From: Acinetobacter gandensis | Lineage (GTDB): Bacteria; Pseudomonadota; Gammaproteobacteria; Pseudomonadales; Moraxellaceae | Assembly: GCF_001678755.1 (NCBI RefSeq) | Contig: NZ_LZDS01000001.1 | Location: 186,001 to 250,000 of the forward strand | Length of the DNA stretch: 64,000 nucleotides | Direction of reading: 5' to 3' | Shown: in pieces, positions 19,841 through 27,964 of the stretch | How the letters are laid out: each line of letters begins with the position of its first letter | Numbering within the stretch: the stretch's first letter is position 1 | Position numbers and translations under genes: made by a program | Notes under the pieces: model-generated | Databases searched by the model: none | Told to the model about the DNA's origin: nothing | The model's input: only the letters and a program-made list of their open reading frames with translations

Positions 19841-21289
19841 TTATTTTACGTATAAATCGTTTTGAGCAAGCTCGATTGAGATTGCACCAACATTACCTGC
19901 GCCCTGTGTTAATAACAAGTCATTCGCTTGTAACACTTTTTTCATCACAGCTTGCAAATTACCTTCAACAGGATCAATCAAAATCGGTTCAACTTCACCA
20001 CGCAGACGAATACTGCGTGCCAATGCACGGCTGTCTGCACCTACAATGGGTTTTTCACCCGCAGGATAAACTTCAAGTAGCAACAATTGATCGACTTGCG
20101 ACAATACATCAACAAAGTCATCAAAGCAGTCACGTGTACGGCTGAAACGGTGTGGCTGGAACATCATCACTAAACGACGATCAGGGTGGCTAGCACGAGC
20201 GGCTTTAATGGTTGCTTCCACTTCTTTTGGATGATGACCATAGTCATCGACCAATTTCACAGCACCACCCTCAATTTCAAATTCACCTTGAACTTGGAAA
20301 CGACGACCCACACCACTGAAGCTTTCTAATGCACGTGCAATCGCTGCATCTGAAACGCCTTCATCTGTTGCAATACCAATTGCAGCCAGAGCATTTAAAA
20401 TATTATGCAAACCCGGTAAGTTGATGGTTAAGCGAAGCGGCTCACGGTCTTTACGTAATACGGTAAAGTGCGATTGCATACCCTCTTGCACTACATCTAC
20501 TGCGCGAATATCGTTGTCTTCATTAAAGCCGTAGGTCACAACCGGACGGCCAATACGCGGCATGATTTCACGAATGTTGGCATCATCACCACACACCACA
20601 GCCAAACCGTAGAATGGAAGCTTTTGTAAGAACTGTACAAAAGTATCTTTTAGTACATCGAAGCTACCACCGTAGGTATCCATATGGTCAGCATCAATGT
20701 TGGTGACAATCGTTGCCATCGGCTGTAAATGTAAGAATGATGCGTCTGATTCATCTGCCTCAGCAACAATGAAACGACTTGCACCCAAAGCTGCATTTAC
20801 ACCAGTACGGTTTAATAGACCACCAATCACATACGTTGGGTCTAGGTTTTCTTCTGCCAACATACAAGTCACAAGACTGGTCGTTGTGGTTTTACCATGT
20901 GTCCCTGCTACAGCAATACCATGACGGTAACGCATCAATTCACCCAGCATTTCTGCACGGCGAACCACAGGTGTACGGGTTTCAATCGCCGCTTTAATCT
21001 CTGGGTTTTCTGCATCAATTGCAGTCGACACCACAATAACGTTCGCACCTTGAATATTTTCAGCCGTGTGACCAATGAACACCTGAATACCATTTTCTTC
21101 AAGCTGAGCAGTGGTTTTTGATGCTTTGATATCTGAACCCGAAACTTTATAGCCTTGGTTTTTCAACACTTCTGCAATACCACACATACCCGCACCACCA
21201 ATTCCAATAAAATGGATGTGTTTAATACGGCGCATTTCTGGCACTTTAATGAGCTTTTTCGCTTGATCGGCAGGCATTGATGGAGACAT
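19841..21289 (-). CDS. murC: UDP-N-acetylmuramate--L-alanine ligase
   Basis: Adds L-Ala to UDP-MurNAc, the first amino acid of the stem peptide. The 482-residue Mur ligase begins with a Rossmann domain ([18 protein letters not shown]). It carries the ATP-binding loop [13 protein letters not shown], the central-domain [12 protein letters not shown], and the C-terminal domain motif DDYGHHPKE. It starts 14 bases downstream of the murG stop. Confidence 0.98.
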   Translation of the reverse strand: MSPSMPADQAKKLIKVPEMRRIKHIHFIGIGGAGMCGIAEVLKNQGYKVSGSDIKASKTTAQLEENGIQVFIGHTAENIQGANVIVVSTAIDAENPEIKAAIETRTPVVRRAEMLGELMRYRHGIAVAGTHGKTTTTSLVTCMLAEENLDPTYVIGGLLNRTGVNAALGASRFIVAEADESDASFLHLQPMATIVTNIDADHMDTYGGSFDVLKDTFVQFLQKLPFYGLAVVCGDDANIREIMPRIGRPVVTYGFNEDNDIRAVDVVQEGMQSHFTVLRKDREPLRLTINLPGLHNILNALAAIGIATDEGVSDAAIARALESFSGVGRRFQVQGEFEIEGGAVKLVDDYGHHPKEVEATIKAARASHPDRRLVMMFQPHRFSRTRDCFDDFVDVLSQVDQLLLLEVYPAGEKPIVGADSRALARSIRLRGEVEPILIDPVEGNLQAVMKKVLQANDLLLTQGAGNVGAISIELAQNDLYVK

Positions 21290-21303
21290 AAATTACTCGA
21301 ATA

Positions 21304-22401
21304 TTACAAATCTTGAATTAAACCAACCACATGCTTAGTCGCATCGGGTTGTGCCTGTTGTCGAGCCTTAACCGCCATTTCCATAAGTAGTTGACGGTTC
21401 ATCAGCGGCTTCAACAACGCTGTTAAACTTTCAGCGGTCATGTCCGCTTGAGGGCAAATTTTTGCTGCATTACTCTTGGCCAAGAAGCGCGCATTGGCTG
21501 TTTGATGGTCATCCACAGCACTTGGTAGTGGCACAAATACAGCGGCTACCCCTGCTGTTGCAATCTCAGTTACAGTTAACGCACCAGCACGGCAGATAAT
21601 GAGATCCGCTGCAGAATACGCTTGAGCCATATCTTCAATAAAAGGTTGTACTTCAACCTGTAAACTTTCAGGCGCATCGGCATAGCGTGCCAACGTCACT
21701 TCAGCATTATTTTGACCACACTGATGATAAACACTCAGTGGTAAATCAAGTTGTTGTAATGCTGCAGGTACGCATTCATTTAAAGCACGCGCACCGAGTG
21801 AACCACCCACAATTAAAATACGTATCGGCTGACCAGATTTTTCACGCTCTTGGTAACGCCATGACGGATTTAAAATTTCTGTAATTTCCTTCCGTACAGG
21901 ATTGCCTGTAGTCACAATTTTATCTTGAGCTGGAAAAGTATTTGGAAATGCCTGACACACCGTTTTCGCCACACGCGATAATTGCGTATTGGTAAACCCA
22001 GCCACAGCATTTTGTTCATGAATAATCACAGGAATACCGAGTGCGCGTGCAGCAAGACCCCCAGGCCCTGCAACATAACCACCAAAACCTGCGACCGCAT
22101 CAACTTTGAGCTGTTTCATATAGCGCATCGCGCTTAACGTTGCTTTTAAAATTTTGAAAGGTGCCATTAACTTACGCACGACACCATTGCCGCGCACACC
22201 TTGAATATCAATTTGATAAATCGGAATGTTTTGATTTTTAAGCAGGCGATTTTCCATACCTGATGGTGTTGCTAACCAAGACACTTCACAGCCTTGTTGT
22301 TGCAACTCTTTGGCAACAGCGAGTGCTGGAAAGACATGACCACCGGTTCCGGCAGCCATCATCATGACATGTTTCGGCTTTACTTGCGTTGCTTCGGTCA
22401 C
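21304..22401 (-). CDS. murG: Undecaprenyl-PP-MurNAc-pentapeptide GlcNAc transferase
   Basis: Peripheral inner-membrane glycosyltransferase that turns lipid I into lipid II. It has the N-terminal G-loop AAGTGGHVFPALAVA, GFGGYVAGPGG, the HEQNAVAGFTN motif, and in the C domain GGSLGARALN and the donor-binding CRAGALTVTEIA. The start codon is GTG at 22401. It is the first gene of the murG-murC-ddl-ftsQ-ftsA-ftsZ row. In many proteobacteria ftsW and murD precede it, but here the row begins at murG, as in other Acinetobacter. Confidence 0.97.
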   Translation of the reverse strand: MTEATQVKPKHVMMMAAGTGGHVFPALAVAKELQQQGCEVSWLATPSGMENRLLKNQNIPIYQIDIQGVRGNGVVRKLMAPFKILKATLSAMRYMKQLKVDAVAGFGGYVAGPGGLAARALGIPVIIHEQNAVAGFTNTQLSRVAKTVCQAFPNTFPAQDKIVTTGNPVRKEITEILNPSWRYQEREKSGQPIRILIVGGSLGARALNECVPAALQQLDLPLSVYHQCGQNNAEVTLARYADAPESLQVEVQPFIEDMAQAYSAADLIICRAGALTVTEIATAGVAAVFVPLPSAVDDHQTANARFLAKSNAAKICPQADMTAESLTALLKPLMNRQLLMEMAVKARQQAQPDATKHVVGLIQDL

Positions 22402-22654
22402 AGTCTAATTCTTCAATTCTAAAATATGGCTAAGGAAATTCAATTTTAAGCAAACAATTGTAATCACAAACGCATAACCGTGAAAGGCAATTTACTTTTT
22501 TTCAACAGGCGTATGATTGTTTTTTTCTACTATTTTAAAAGTTTAAACTAGTTTTATTATTAATCTATCAGAATTGAAAAAAAATAAGACAATTTTTGCT
22601 TTTAATTGCATTTACTTACAACTTTTTCACTTTTTTTGCTTTTTAGCCACACAG

Positions 22655-22686
22655 CAAAAAAAGAGCCCAATGTTGGGCTCTTTTTT
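22655..22686 (-). terminator. Terminator after gshB
   Basis: AAGAGCCCAA and TTGGGCTCTT pair around TG, with A and T runs on both sides. It lies directly past the gshB stop. Confidence 0.9.
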
Positions 22687-22692
22687 ATTGAT

Positions 22693-23643
22693 TTAAGCTT
22701 TAGCTTTAAGACCGGCTTCAAGTACATCAAATAAATCATCCGCAATTGAAGTGCCAAATTGCGCATCAATTTCACGAACACATGTTGGACTGGTCACATT
22801 AATTTCAGTCACATAATTGCCAATCACGTCGAGTCCAACAAAAACCAAACCTTTTTCACGCAAGAAAGGCCCAACTTTTGCGGCAATGGCTTTGTCATTT
22901 TCAGTTAATGGACGTGCCTCACCCAAACCACCTGCGGCTAAATTTCCACGCACTTCACCATTTTGTGGAATGCGCGCCAAGCAGTAAGGTACAGGCTCAC
23001 CATTGACCATTAAAATACGCTTATCACCATCAACAATTTCTGGAATATAGCGCTGCGCCATAATCGGCTGTGTGCCATTATTGGTCAAAATTTCAATGGT
23101 TGAACCAATATTCACACCGTCTTGATACAAGCGGAAAATCCCCATACCGCCCATACCATCTAGAGGTTTTACAATCACATCACCATGTTCTTGTAAAAAC
23201 TCACGAATTAAGCTCTGTTGTGAGGTGACTAACGTCGGCACTTGCAGCTCAGGGAATTGGGTCGCAAATAGCTTTTCATTGCAGTCACGTAGGCTTTGCG
23301 GCTTATTGATAATCCACGCGCCTTCACGTTCAGCCTGTTCCAAAATATAAGTGGTGTAGACAAAGTTCATATCAAACGGTGGGTCTTTGCGCATCAACAC
23401 CACATCGTAATCTGCAATGGATTCTTTTTTCTTTTCGCCTAATTCATAGTAGTGGTTGTAATCTTCAAACACTTTCAGCGGTGAAATCAAACCAAAGGCT
23501 TTGCCGTGCTCAATATATAAATCTTGCTGTAATGCATAGCCCAACTCATGACCGCGGCGCGCTGCTGCCCATAGCATCGCCATTGAAGTATCTTTTTTTA
23601 GGTTTACATTTTCGATGGGATCCATCACAACAAGTACACGCAT
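22693..23643 (-). CDS. gshB: Glutathione synthetase
   Basis: ATP-grasp ligase joining gamma-glutamylcysteine and glycine. The 316 residues show the N-terminal VVMDPIENVNLKKDTS, RKDPPFDMNFVY, the glycine-rich loop VKPLDGMGGMGIFR and the C-terminal GNYVTEINVTSPTCVREID. Its partner gshA is at 50541-52118, in the same window but a separate unit. It is divergent from the orphan gene at 23834, with about 190 bases between. Confidence 0.97.
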   Translation of the reverse strand: MRVLVVMDPIENVNLKKDTSMAMLWAAARRGHELGYALQQDLYIEHGKAFGLISPLKVFEDYNHYYELGEKKKESIADYDVVLMRKDPPFDMNFVYTTYILEQAEREGAWIINKPQSLRDCNEKLFATQFPELQVPTLVTSQQSLIREFLQEHGDVIVKPLDGMGGMGIFRLYQDGVNIGSTIEILTNNGTQPIMAQRYIPEIVDGDKRILMVNGEPVPYCLARIPQNGEVRGNLAAGGLGEARPLTENDKAIAAKVGPFLREKGLVFVGLDVIGNYVTEINVTSPTCVREIDAQFGTSIADDLFDVLEAGLKAKA

Positions 23644-23833
23644 CTGGAACGCTCATATAAATTTGATTGCTGAAAAGTATAGCGGAGATTGGCGCGGATG
23701 TTTTCTGATTTTTCGTGATGATTATCTTTTAAATAGCACTTGGATATTAGGCTTATTTCAATATCACAATGTTTTTATTTTCAAAACTTTGCTGTATTTT
23801 AAGCTTCATCTCATAACAAAATAATCACAAAGA

Positions 23834-25270
23834 ATGCCAAACAAACAACGAACATTTAAATCGGGGGTTATCGTCGGTGTACTCGGGAGCTGTGCCGTGG
23901 TTGGCCTAGGCTTTACAGGGACTGTGGGCTTTGAAAAGTATCAAAACCATCAAGTTTTGACGCATGTTGAGGAACAGAAACAACAGTTTATTTCTCAAGT
24001 GAATCTGTTGTATTTGTCTCAAAGTACCGACAGCTCAGAACAAGTGATGCAACTGTTACGCCAATCATCTCCGATTCAGCGCGATGTCATTGCCAACCTA
24101 GAACAGAAAGATGGCGTTGTATTTCAGTTTGATCGGCTGCAATTGTCGGCTGAACTGCAAAATCATGACAAAATTCCTACCGCATTGGCAGGACATCATC
24201 TGTATTTTCAACCACAAGTGTACGCCGGACAGCCGATTAAGATTTGGCAATGTTTTTCTGATTTAGCAGACAACCTTCGCCCCAAAGACTGTCTATATCG
24301 ACAAGAAGCACCGGATAATACTGAACTGTTACGCACTGCCCTGCTGGCTTCTGTGGCAAGCAATCGTCAACAAAGACAATCATCCAAGTATACGCCGCCT
24401 GTGCAAAATGATTGCACAAAGTTTAAAACACAACTGCCGACTCAATATGATGTGTTTGCCACCGGTGCATATTCAGGTCGGGAAACCAGTTATCAAATTG
24501 ATGACAGCGGTCATCAAGCCACTGAAATGGATATTCAAGTTCAGCATAACCGTCCGGTGGTTTTAATTTTAGGGGCGTATGAGCCAACCATTTGGAAAGT
24601 TAAATGGGAGAGCAATACAAGAATTGTCGGTGTCATTGCCACCGGTTATCACGCGCAGCGTGTGGTTGGTTTACCTAAAGCGATTCCAGTTTTAGAAACG
24701 TCGTACAAAAATTCACAATGTGGCTACAGCTATGTGTCAGATGATAATGCAGCAGAAATGAATCAACTTTCGCAGCGTATTTTGCAGCGTGATATTCAAG
24801 CCATTGTGATTGCTAAAAACGGGCAAGCCAATATTGGCAATATCCGCGCAAATACGCAACTGAGCTCATCTCAAGAGCGTTCAATGAAAGATGTGATTGA
24901 TCCGAATGCGCCATTGGCAGGCCCTGCTGGGATACGAGATGCCGTAGCGAAGGGCTTACTCCGTCCTGCCACACGTGCAGATATTGACGCGTGGAAAGCC
25001 GCCTACAATAAAGCGCGGAATATTCATACCCCACCCGTTGTTGGCGGTTCTGGATCATCGGGTACGGGCATGGACTATGTGCATTTTGATAGTGCTTATG
25101 TGGTATTAAAAGACATGACTATACCAGCAGGCTTATATGGTGCGCATTCTGTGACCTTCTTTGTGCCACAGGGCGTGCCGCGACCTAAAGGTAATCCCGG
25201 GCATTCAACCATTTATGAAATCAGATCTGGCAATTGCTATGGCTCGAGCCCAAATTGTTCAAGGTCATGA
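23834..25270 (+). CDS. Membrane-anchored or secreted protein of unknown function
   Basis: I do not recognise this 478-residue protein. After a basic start (MPNKQRTFKSG) it has one hydrophobic helix (VIVGVLGSCAVVGLGFTGTVG, about 12-32), so it is probably anchored with the rest in the periplasm or outside. A charged Gln/Glu-rich helix follows. The middle contains a beta-rich region around RPVVLILGAYEPTIWKVKW and IATGYHAQRV. The last third is Ser/Gly-rich and ends in a small domain with GHSTIYEIRSGNCYGSSPNC. There are six or more cysteines after the helix, compatible with disulfides. No enzyme motif was found. Gene GC looks like its core neighbours, so it is probably an old lineage-specific gene. 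Confidence 0.7.
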   Translation: MPNKQRTFKSGVIVGVLGSCAVVGLGFTGTVGFEKYQNHQVLTHVEEQKQQFISQVNLLYLSQSTDSSEQVMQLLRQSSPIQRDVIANLEQKDGVVFQFDRLQLSAELQNHDKIPTALAGHHLYFQPQVYAGQPIKIWQCFSDLADNLRPKDCLYRQEAPDNTELLRTALLASVASNRQQRQSSKYTPPVQNDCTKFKTQLPTQYDVFATGAYSGRETSYQIDDSGHQATEMDIQVQHNRPVVLILGAYEPTIWKVKWESNTRIVGVIATGYHAQRVVGLPKAIPVLETSYKNSQCGYSYVSDDNAAEMNQLSQRILQRDIQAIVIAKNGQANIGNIRANTQLSSSQERSMKDVIDPNAPLAGPAGIRDAVAKGLLRPATRADIDAWKAAYNKARNIHTPPVVGGSGSSGTGMDYVHFDSAYVVLKDMTIPAGLYGAHSVTFFVPQGVPRPKGNPGHSTIYEIRSGNCYGSSPNCSRS

Positions 25271-25345
25271 TTTTATATGTGATGTACAGATAAAAGGGGT
25301 TCTGTGCCCTCTTCATCATACTCAGAGTTCAGACAGGTATTTGAT

Positions 25346-25543
25346 ATGCAGCAGGCTATTGTTGATTTTGCTTTGGATGATGAAAATCATTGGTATGCGA
25401 TTTTAGCCTGTGGTCATACGCAGCATGTGCGACATGATCCACCATGGCAAAATCGCCCTTGGGTGATAACGGAACAAGGACGGAATGAAAAGTTGGGAGT
25501 GATGTTGGAGTGTAGGTTGTGTGATGGGGAATATCCACTTTAA
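25346..25543 (+). CDS. DUF3565 domain protein
   Basis: A 65-residue protein with the DUF3565 pattern: MQQAIVDFALDDENHW, then CGHTQHVRHDPPWQNRPWV, and a C-terminal CRLCDG. The conserved Cys-Gly-His, three further histidines and the CxxC suggest a small metal-binding protein. The function is unknown. I use ATG 25346 because the family starts there; a GTG at 25304 with AAGGGG just upstream would add 14 residues and is possible. It follows the orphan gene by 75 bases on the same strand. Confidence 0.75.
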   Translation: MQQAIVDFALDDENHWYAILACGHTQHVRHDPPWQNRPWVITEQGRNEKLGVMLECRLCDGEYPL

Positions 25544-25544
25544 T

Positions 25545-25569
25545 ACTGTCTCCTAACTGTCTCCTAACT
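25545..25569. repeat. Tandem 11-base repeat at the left edge of the AT-rich patch
   Basis: ACTGTCTCCTA occurs twice in direct tandem and is followed by ACT. It sits just after the DUF3565 stop, where base composition changes towards the viperin gene. Confidence 0.6.
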
Positions 25570-25612
25570 AGGGTGGTTTTTCTCATACATTTGCTTTATT
25601 CCAAACCAATAA

Positions 25613-26509
25613 ATGAGCAATATTGAGATGACCACCTATGCCACAAAAGAACTTGTCGTAAATTGGCACATTACAGAAGCATGCAATTATAAATGCGATT
25701 ATTGTTTTGCAAAATGGAACAGCAATACAAAAGAAATTCTACATTCAATATCAAAAATAGAAGCCGTACTTACTCAAATTGAGTGTATTCGACATTTGTT
25801 TAATACCAAATCAAATAAAATTTTATTTGAGAATTTACGCCTTAATTTGGTTGGTGGCGAGACCTTCTTATATGAAAAACAATTAAGAAATATCATTTCT
25901 CTTTCAAAAAAATATGGTTTTAAATTATCAGCGATTACCAATGGAAGCTTATTTAATTCAGACAATATAGAGTTTATTGCTCAAAATTTTTCATCTATAG
26001 GGATTAGCGTTGACTCGTTAAATAAGGACACAAACTTAATGATTGGTCGTTCATCTAAAAAAAAGGTATTCGACTATCAAGAGACACTCCTTGCAATCAA
26101 TCAAATGAGAGAGATCAACCCAAATTTAGATTTTAAAATTAATACCGTAGTCAATAAATTAAATTTTTCTGAAAATTTAAGTGACTTTATTCAGCAAGTA
26201 AAACCTCGAAAATGGAAGGTTTTTAAATTATTACCGATTTATTCTGACAAGTTAGAAATTCAAGATCATGAATTTTATAGTTTTATTAAAACACATGCAC
26301 ATTTAAGTGAAATCATGAGTATAGAGAATAATGATGACATGACTGAGTCTTATTTGATGATTGATCCTTTGGGGAGATTCTTCCAAAATGGTATTGAACG
26401 AGGATATAACTATAGTTCGCCTCTCTGTGAAGTCTCTGCCGATTTTGCATTAAAGCAAATTAACTTTGATACAAATAAATTTATCAGTAGATACAAAAGA
26501 ATTATCTAA
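25613..26509 (+). CDS. Prokaryotic viperin homologue (radical SAM antiviral enzyme)
   Basis: This 298-residue radical SAM protein carries the [4Fe-4S] motif CNYKCDYC with Cys24, Cys28 and Cys31, inside NWHITEACNYKCDYCFAKW. From memory of human viperin, matching blocks run along the whole length: the SAM-binding NLVGGETFL, TNGSL, SVDSLNKDTNLMIGR, FKINTVVNKLNFSENL, RKWKVFKLLPI and MTESYLMIDPLGRF, in the same order and spacing. Viperins convert CTP (or another NTP) to the 3'-deoxy-3',4'-didehydro form, which ends viral RNA chains; prokaryotic viperins protect against phage. The gene is clearly more AT-rich than the flanking core genes. It is alone on the plus strand, with no nucleotide kinase gene beside it. 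Activity and product are inferred. Confidence 0.92.
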   Translation: MSNIEMTTYATKELVVNWHITEACNYKCDYCFAKWNSNTKEILHSISKIEAVLTQIECIRHLFNTKSNKILFENLRLNLVGGETFLYEKQLRNIISLSKKYGFKLSAITNGSLFNSDNIEFIAQNFSSIGISVDSLNKDTNLMIGRSSKKKVFDYQETLLAINQMREINPNLDFKINTVVNKLNFSENLSDFIQQVKPRKWKVFKLLPIYSDKLEIQDHEFYSFIKTHAHLSEIMSIENNDDMTESYLMIDPLGRFFQNGIERGYNYSSPLCEVSADFALKQINFDTNKFISRYKRII

Positions 26510-26510
26510 A

Positions 26511-26798
26511 TTATAGAAGGCTCTTAAAATCACTAAGAGCCTTTTTTTCCTCCCATGAACAATCCTTTTCTAAAATTTTAAATTCTAGAAAGCAAATATA
26601 CTTTTGAAACTCTTCTATCGTTTCGGAACTTACTTTTTGTTTCATCATCCGATTTCTGCTTTTTTGTACTTTTTTATAAAAACTTTGCCCTCTATTTTTA
26701 ATATCAAAGTCCAAACAAAATTCTTTCAAACAGCCTTTGTAACTTTGTTCTAATAAAATATTAAATTTATCTATAGTTTCCGAACAATTGCATTCCAC
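26511..26798 (-). CDS. Small protein of unknown function, coupled to the zinc-ribbon gene
   Basis: A 95-residue, Lys/Glu-rich, mostly helical protein with no signal peptide and four cysteines (CNC near the start, then C and C). I do not recognise it. It starts at GTG 26798 with AAGGAG 9 bases upstream, and overlaps the end of the upstream zinc-ribbon gene by 32 bases in another frame, which argues for translational coupling. Its last codons (ALSDFKSLL) are encoded inside the hairpin that terminates the convergent viperin gene. Confidence 0.6.
   Translation of the reverse strand: MECNCSETIDKFNILLEQSYKGCLKEFCLDFDIKNRGQSFYKKVQKSRNRMMKQKVSSETIEEFQKYICFLEFKILEKDCSWEEKKALSDFKSLL
26517..26548 (+). 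terminator. Terminator after the viperin gene
   Basis: AAGGCTCTTA and TAAGAGCCTT pair around a seven-base loop, followed by a run of T on the plus strand. It lies 8 bases after the viperin stop. Confidence 0.85.
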
Positions 26799-27219
26799 TT
26801 CGGCAAGCTCCTTGAGATTCTCTCATATAATATTGAGTTGATTTTATTACTTTTTCATAATCATATTGAACAATCTTATTGATCACACAATCACAATAAC
26901 GCCTTGTTTCAGACACCGATAGATTTGTCGTTTGGAACATTTTTGCTTCGCATGCTTTCTCAAACTTTTGAATATTCTTTTGCGTCCAAGAAGAATCATC
27001 TGAAACTGCTTTATAGCCTATAAAAATCACAGGCAACCCTATAATTGCCCCCCAAATCCAGTTTTTATAGTTTGCCTGCTTCTGTGTGCCATAAAACATC
27101 AAATGCGCCTGACAACTACCACATTGATAGTGCCCTGTCTTTTCAGTATTAATCTTCAACCGATTATCACGACCGCACTCTTTACAATATATAAATGCAT
27201 ATTTTTCTAATTCAGACAT
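26767..27219 (-). CDS. Zinc-ribbon membrane protein of unknown function
   Basis: With the start at ATG 27219 this is 150 residues. The N terminus is a zinc ribbon (YCKECGRDNRLK then YQCGSCQ), followed by one membrane helix (WIWGAIIGLPVIFIGYKAV, about 54-72). The C-terminal domain contains ETRRYCDCVINKIVQYDY and a final ACRSG, so a CxC plus single Cys pattern. I do not recognise the C-terminal family. The 11-residue extension to 27252 is rejected because it runs through the pyrE terminator. No strong ribosome site is visible. It is AT-rich like the viperin gene and sits between it and pyrE. Confidence 0.65.
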   Translation of the reverse strand: MSELEKYAFIYCKECGRDNRLKINTEKTGHYQCGSCQAHLMFYGTQKQANYKNWIWGAIIGLPVIFIGYKAVSDDSSWTQKNIQKFEKACEAKMFQTTNLSVSETRRYCDCVINKIVQYDYEKVIKSTQYYMRESQGACRSGMQLFGNYR

Positions 27220-27230
27220 ATCAAAAATAA

Positions 27231-27255
27231 AAAAGGGTGGAAACCCACCCAATTT
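27231..27255 (-). terminator. Terminator after pyrE
   Basis: GGGTGG pairs with CCACCC around AAAC. On the minus strand TTTTTTATTTTT follows. It lies 19 bases after the pyrE stop and 12 bases before the zinc-ribbon start. Confidence 0.75.
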
Positions 27256-27273
27256 TATATAAAAATTAATATT

Positions 27274-27924
27274 TTAGATACCATACCTCACACGATACGC
27301 GTCCATTTTCGCTAAAGCGTCTTTATCGCCTTTCGCATCTAAATAATCCATCAAATCTTTCATGGTAATGAGCGCATGTACAGGAATTTCTAACTCTTTT
27401 TGTACTTCTTGAATCGCAGACAAATCGCCCTGACCTTTTTCTTGACGGTCTAGCGCCACCAATACACCCGCAATTTGTGCACCGGCATTTTTAAGAATGG
27501 TGACTACTTCACGAATCGCTGTACCCGCAGTGATTACATCATCAATGATCCAGACTTTTTTGCCTTCAACTGAGGCACCTACAAGTACACCACCTTCACC
27601 GTGATCTTTAGCTTCTTTACGGTTAAAGCCCCAAGGCACGCTCACGCCATGATTTTGTGACAATGCTACAGCCGTAGCAGCAACAAATGGAATACCTTTA
27701 TAGGCTGGGCCAAAAACCACTTCTACATTATCGCATTGTGTTAATTTATCAGCATAGCCCGAAGCCAATAACGACAATGCTTCACCGTCATTCAAAAGAC
27801 CCGCATTAAAAAAATAAGGACTCACACGACCCGATTTTAAAGTAAACTCACCAAATTTAAGCACACCACGTGATAATGCCAGTTCGATAAAAGCTTGTGG
27901 ATTAAATGCCGCTTGCGCTGTCAT
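27274..27924 (-). CDS. pyrE: Orotate phosphoribosyltransferase
   Basis: Joins orotate and PRPP to give OMP in UMP synthesis. The 216-residue protein has the N-terminal [27 protein letters not shown], the flexible loop with [11 protein letters not shown], and the PRPP-binding motif [17 protein letters not shown] use ATG 27924, which has GGAG 6 bases upstream; a longer start at 27966 is not needed. It is divergent from the crc-position gene, with only 40 bases between the two start codons, so the promoters must overlap the 5' ends. Confidence 0.96.
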   Translation of the reverse strand: MTAQAAFNPQAFIELALSRGVLKFGEFTLKSGRVSPYFFNAGLLNDGEALSLLASGYADKLTQCDNVEVVFGPAYKGIPFVAATAVALSQNHGVSVPWGFNRKEAKDHGEGGVLVGASVEGKKVWIIDDVITAGTAIREVVTILKNAGAQIAGVLVALDRQEKGQGDLSAIQEVQKELEIPVHALITMKDLMDYLDAKGDKDALAKMDAYRVRYGI

Positions 27925-27964
27925 GAGGTGCTCCATTTTTTTAAGTTTGAGGTTAAACCTGAGC

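Noticed and set aside
27220..27252. N-terminal extension MGGFPPFFIFD of the zinc-ribbon protein
   Set aside because: It is the translated pyrE terminator stem and T tract; translation more likely starts at ATG 27219.
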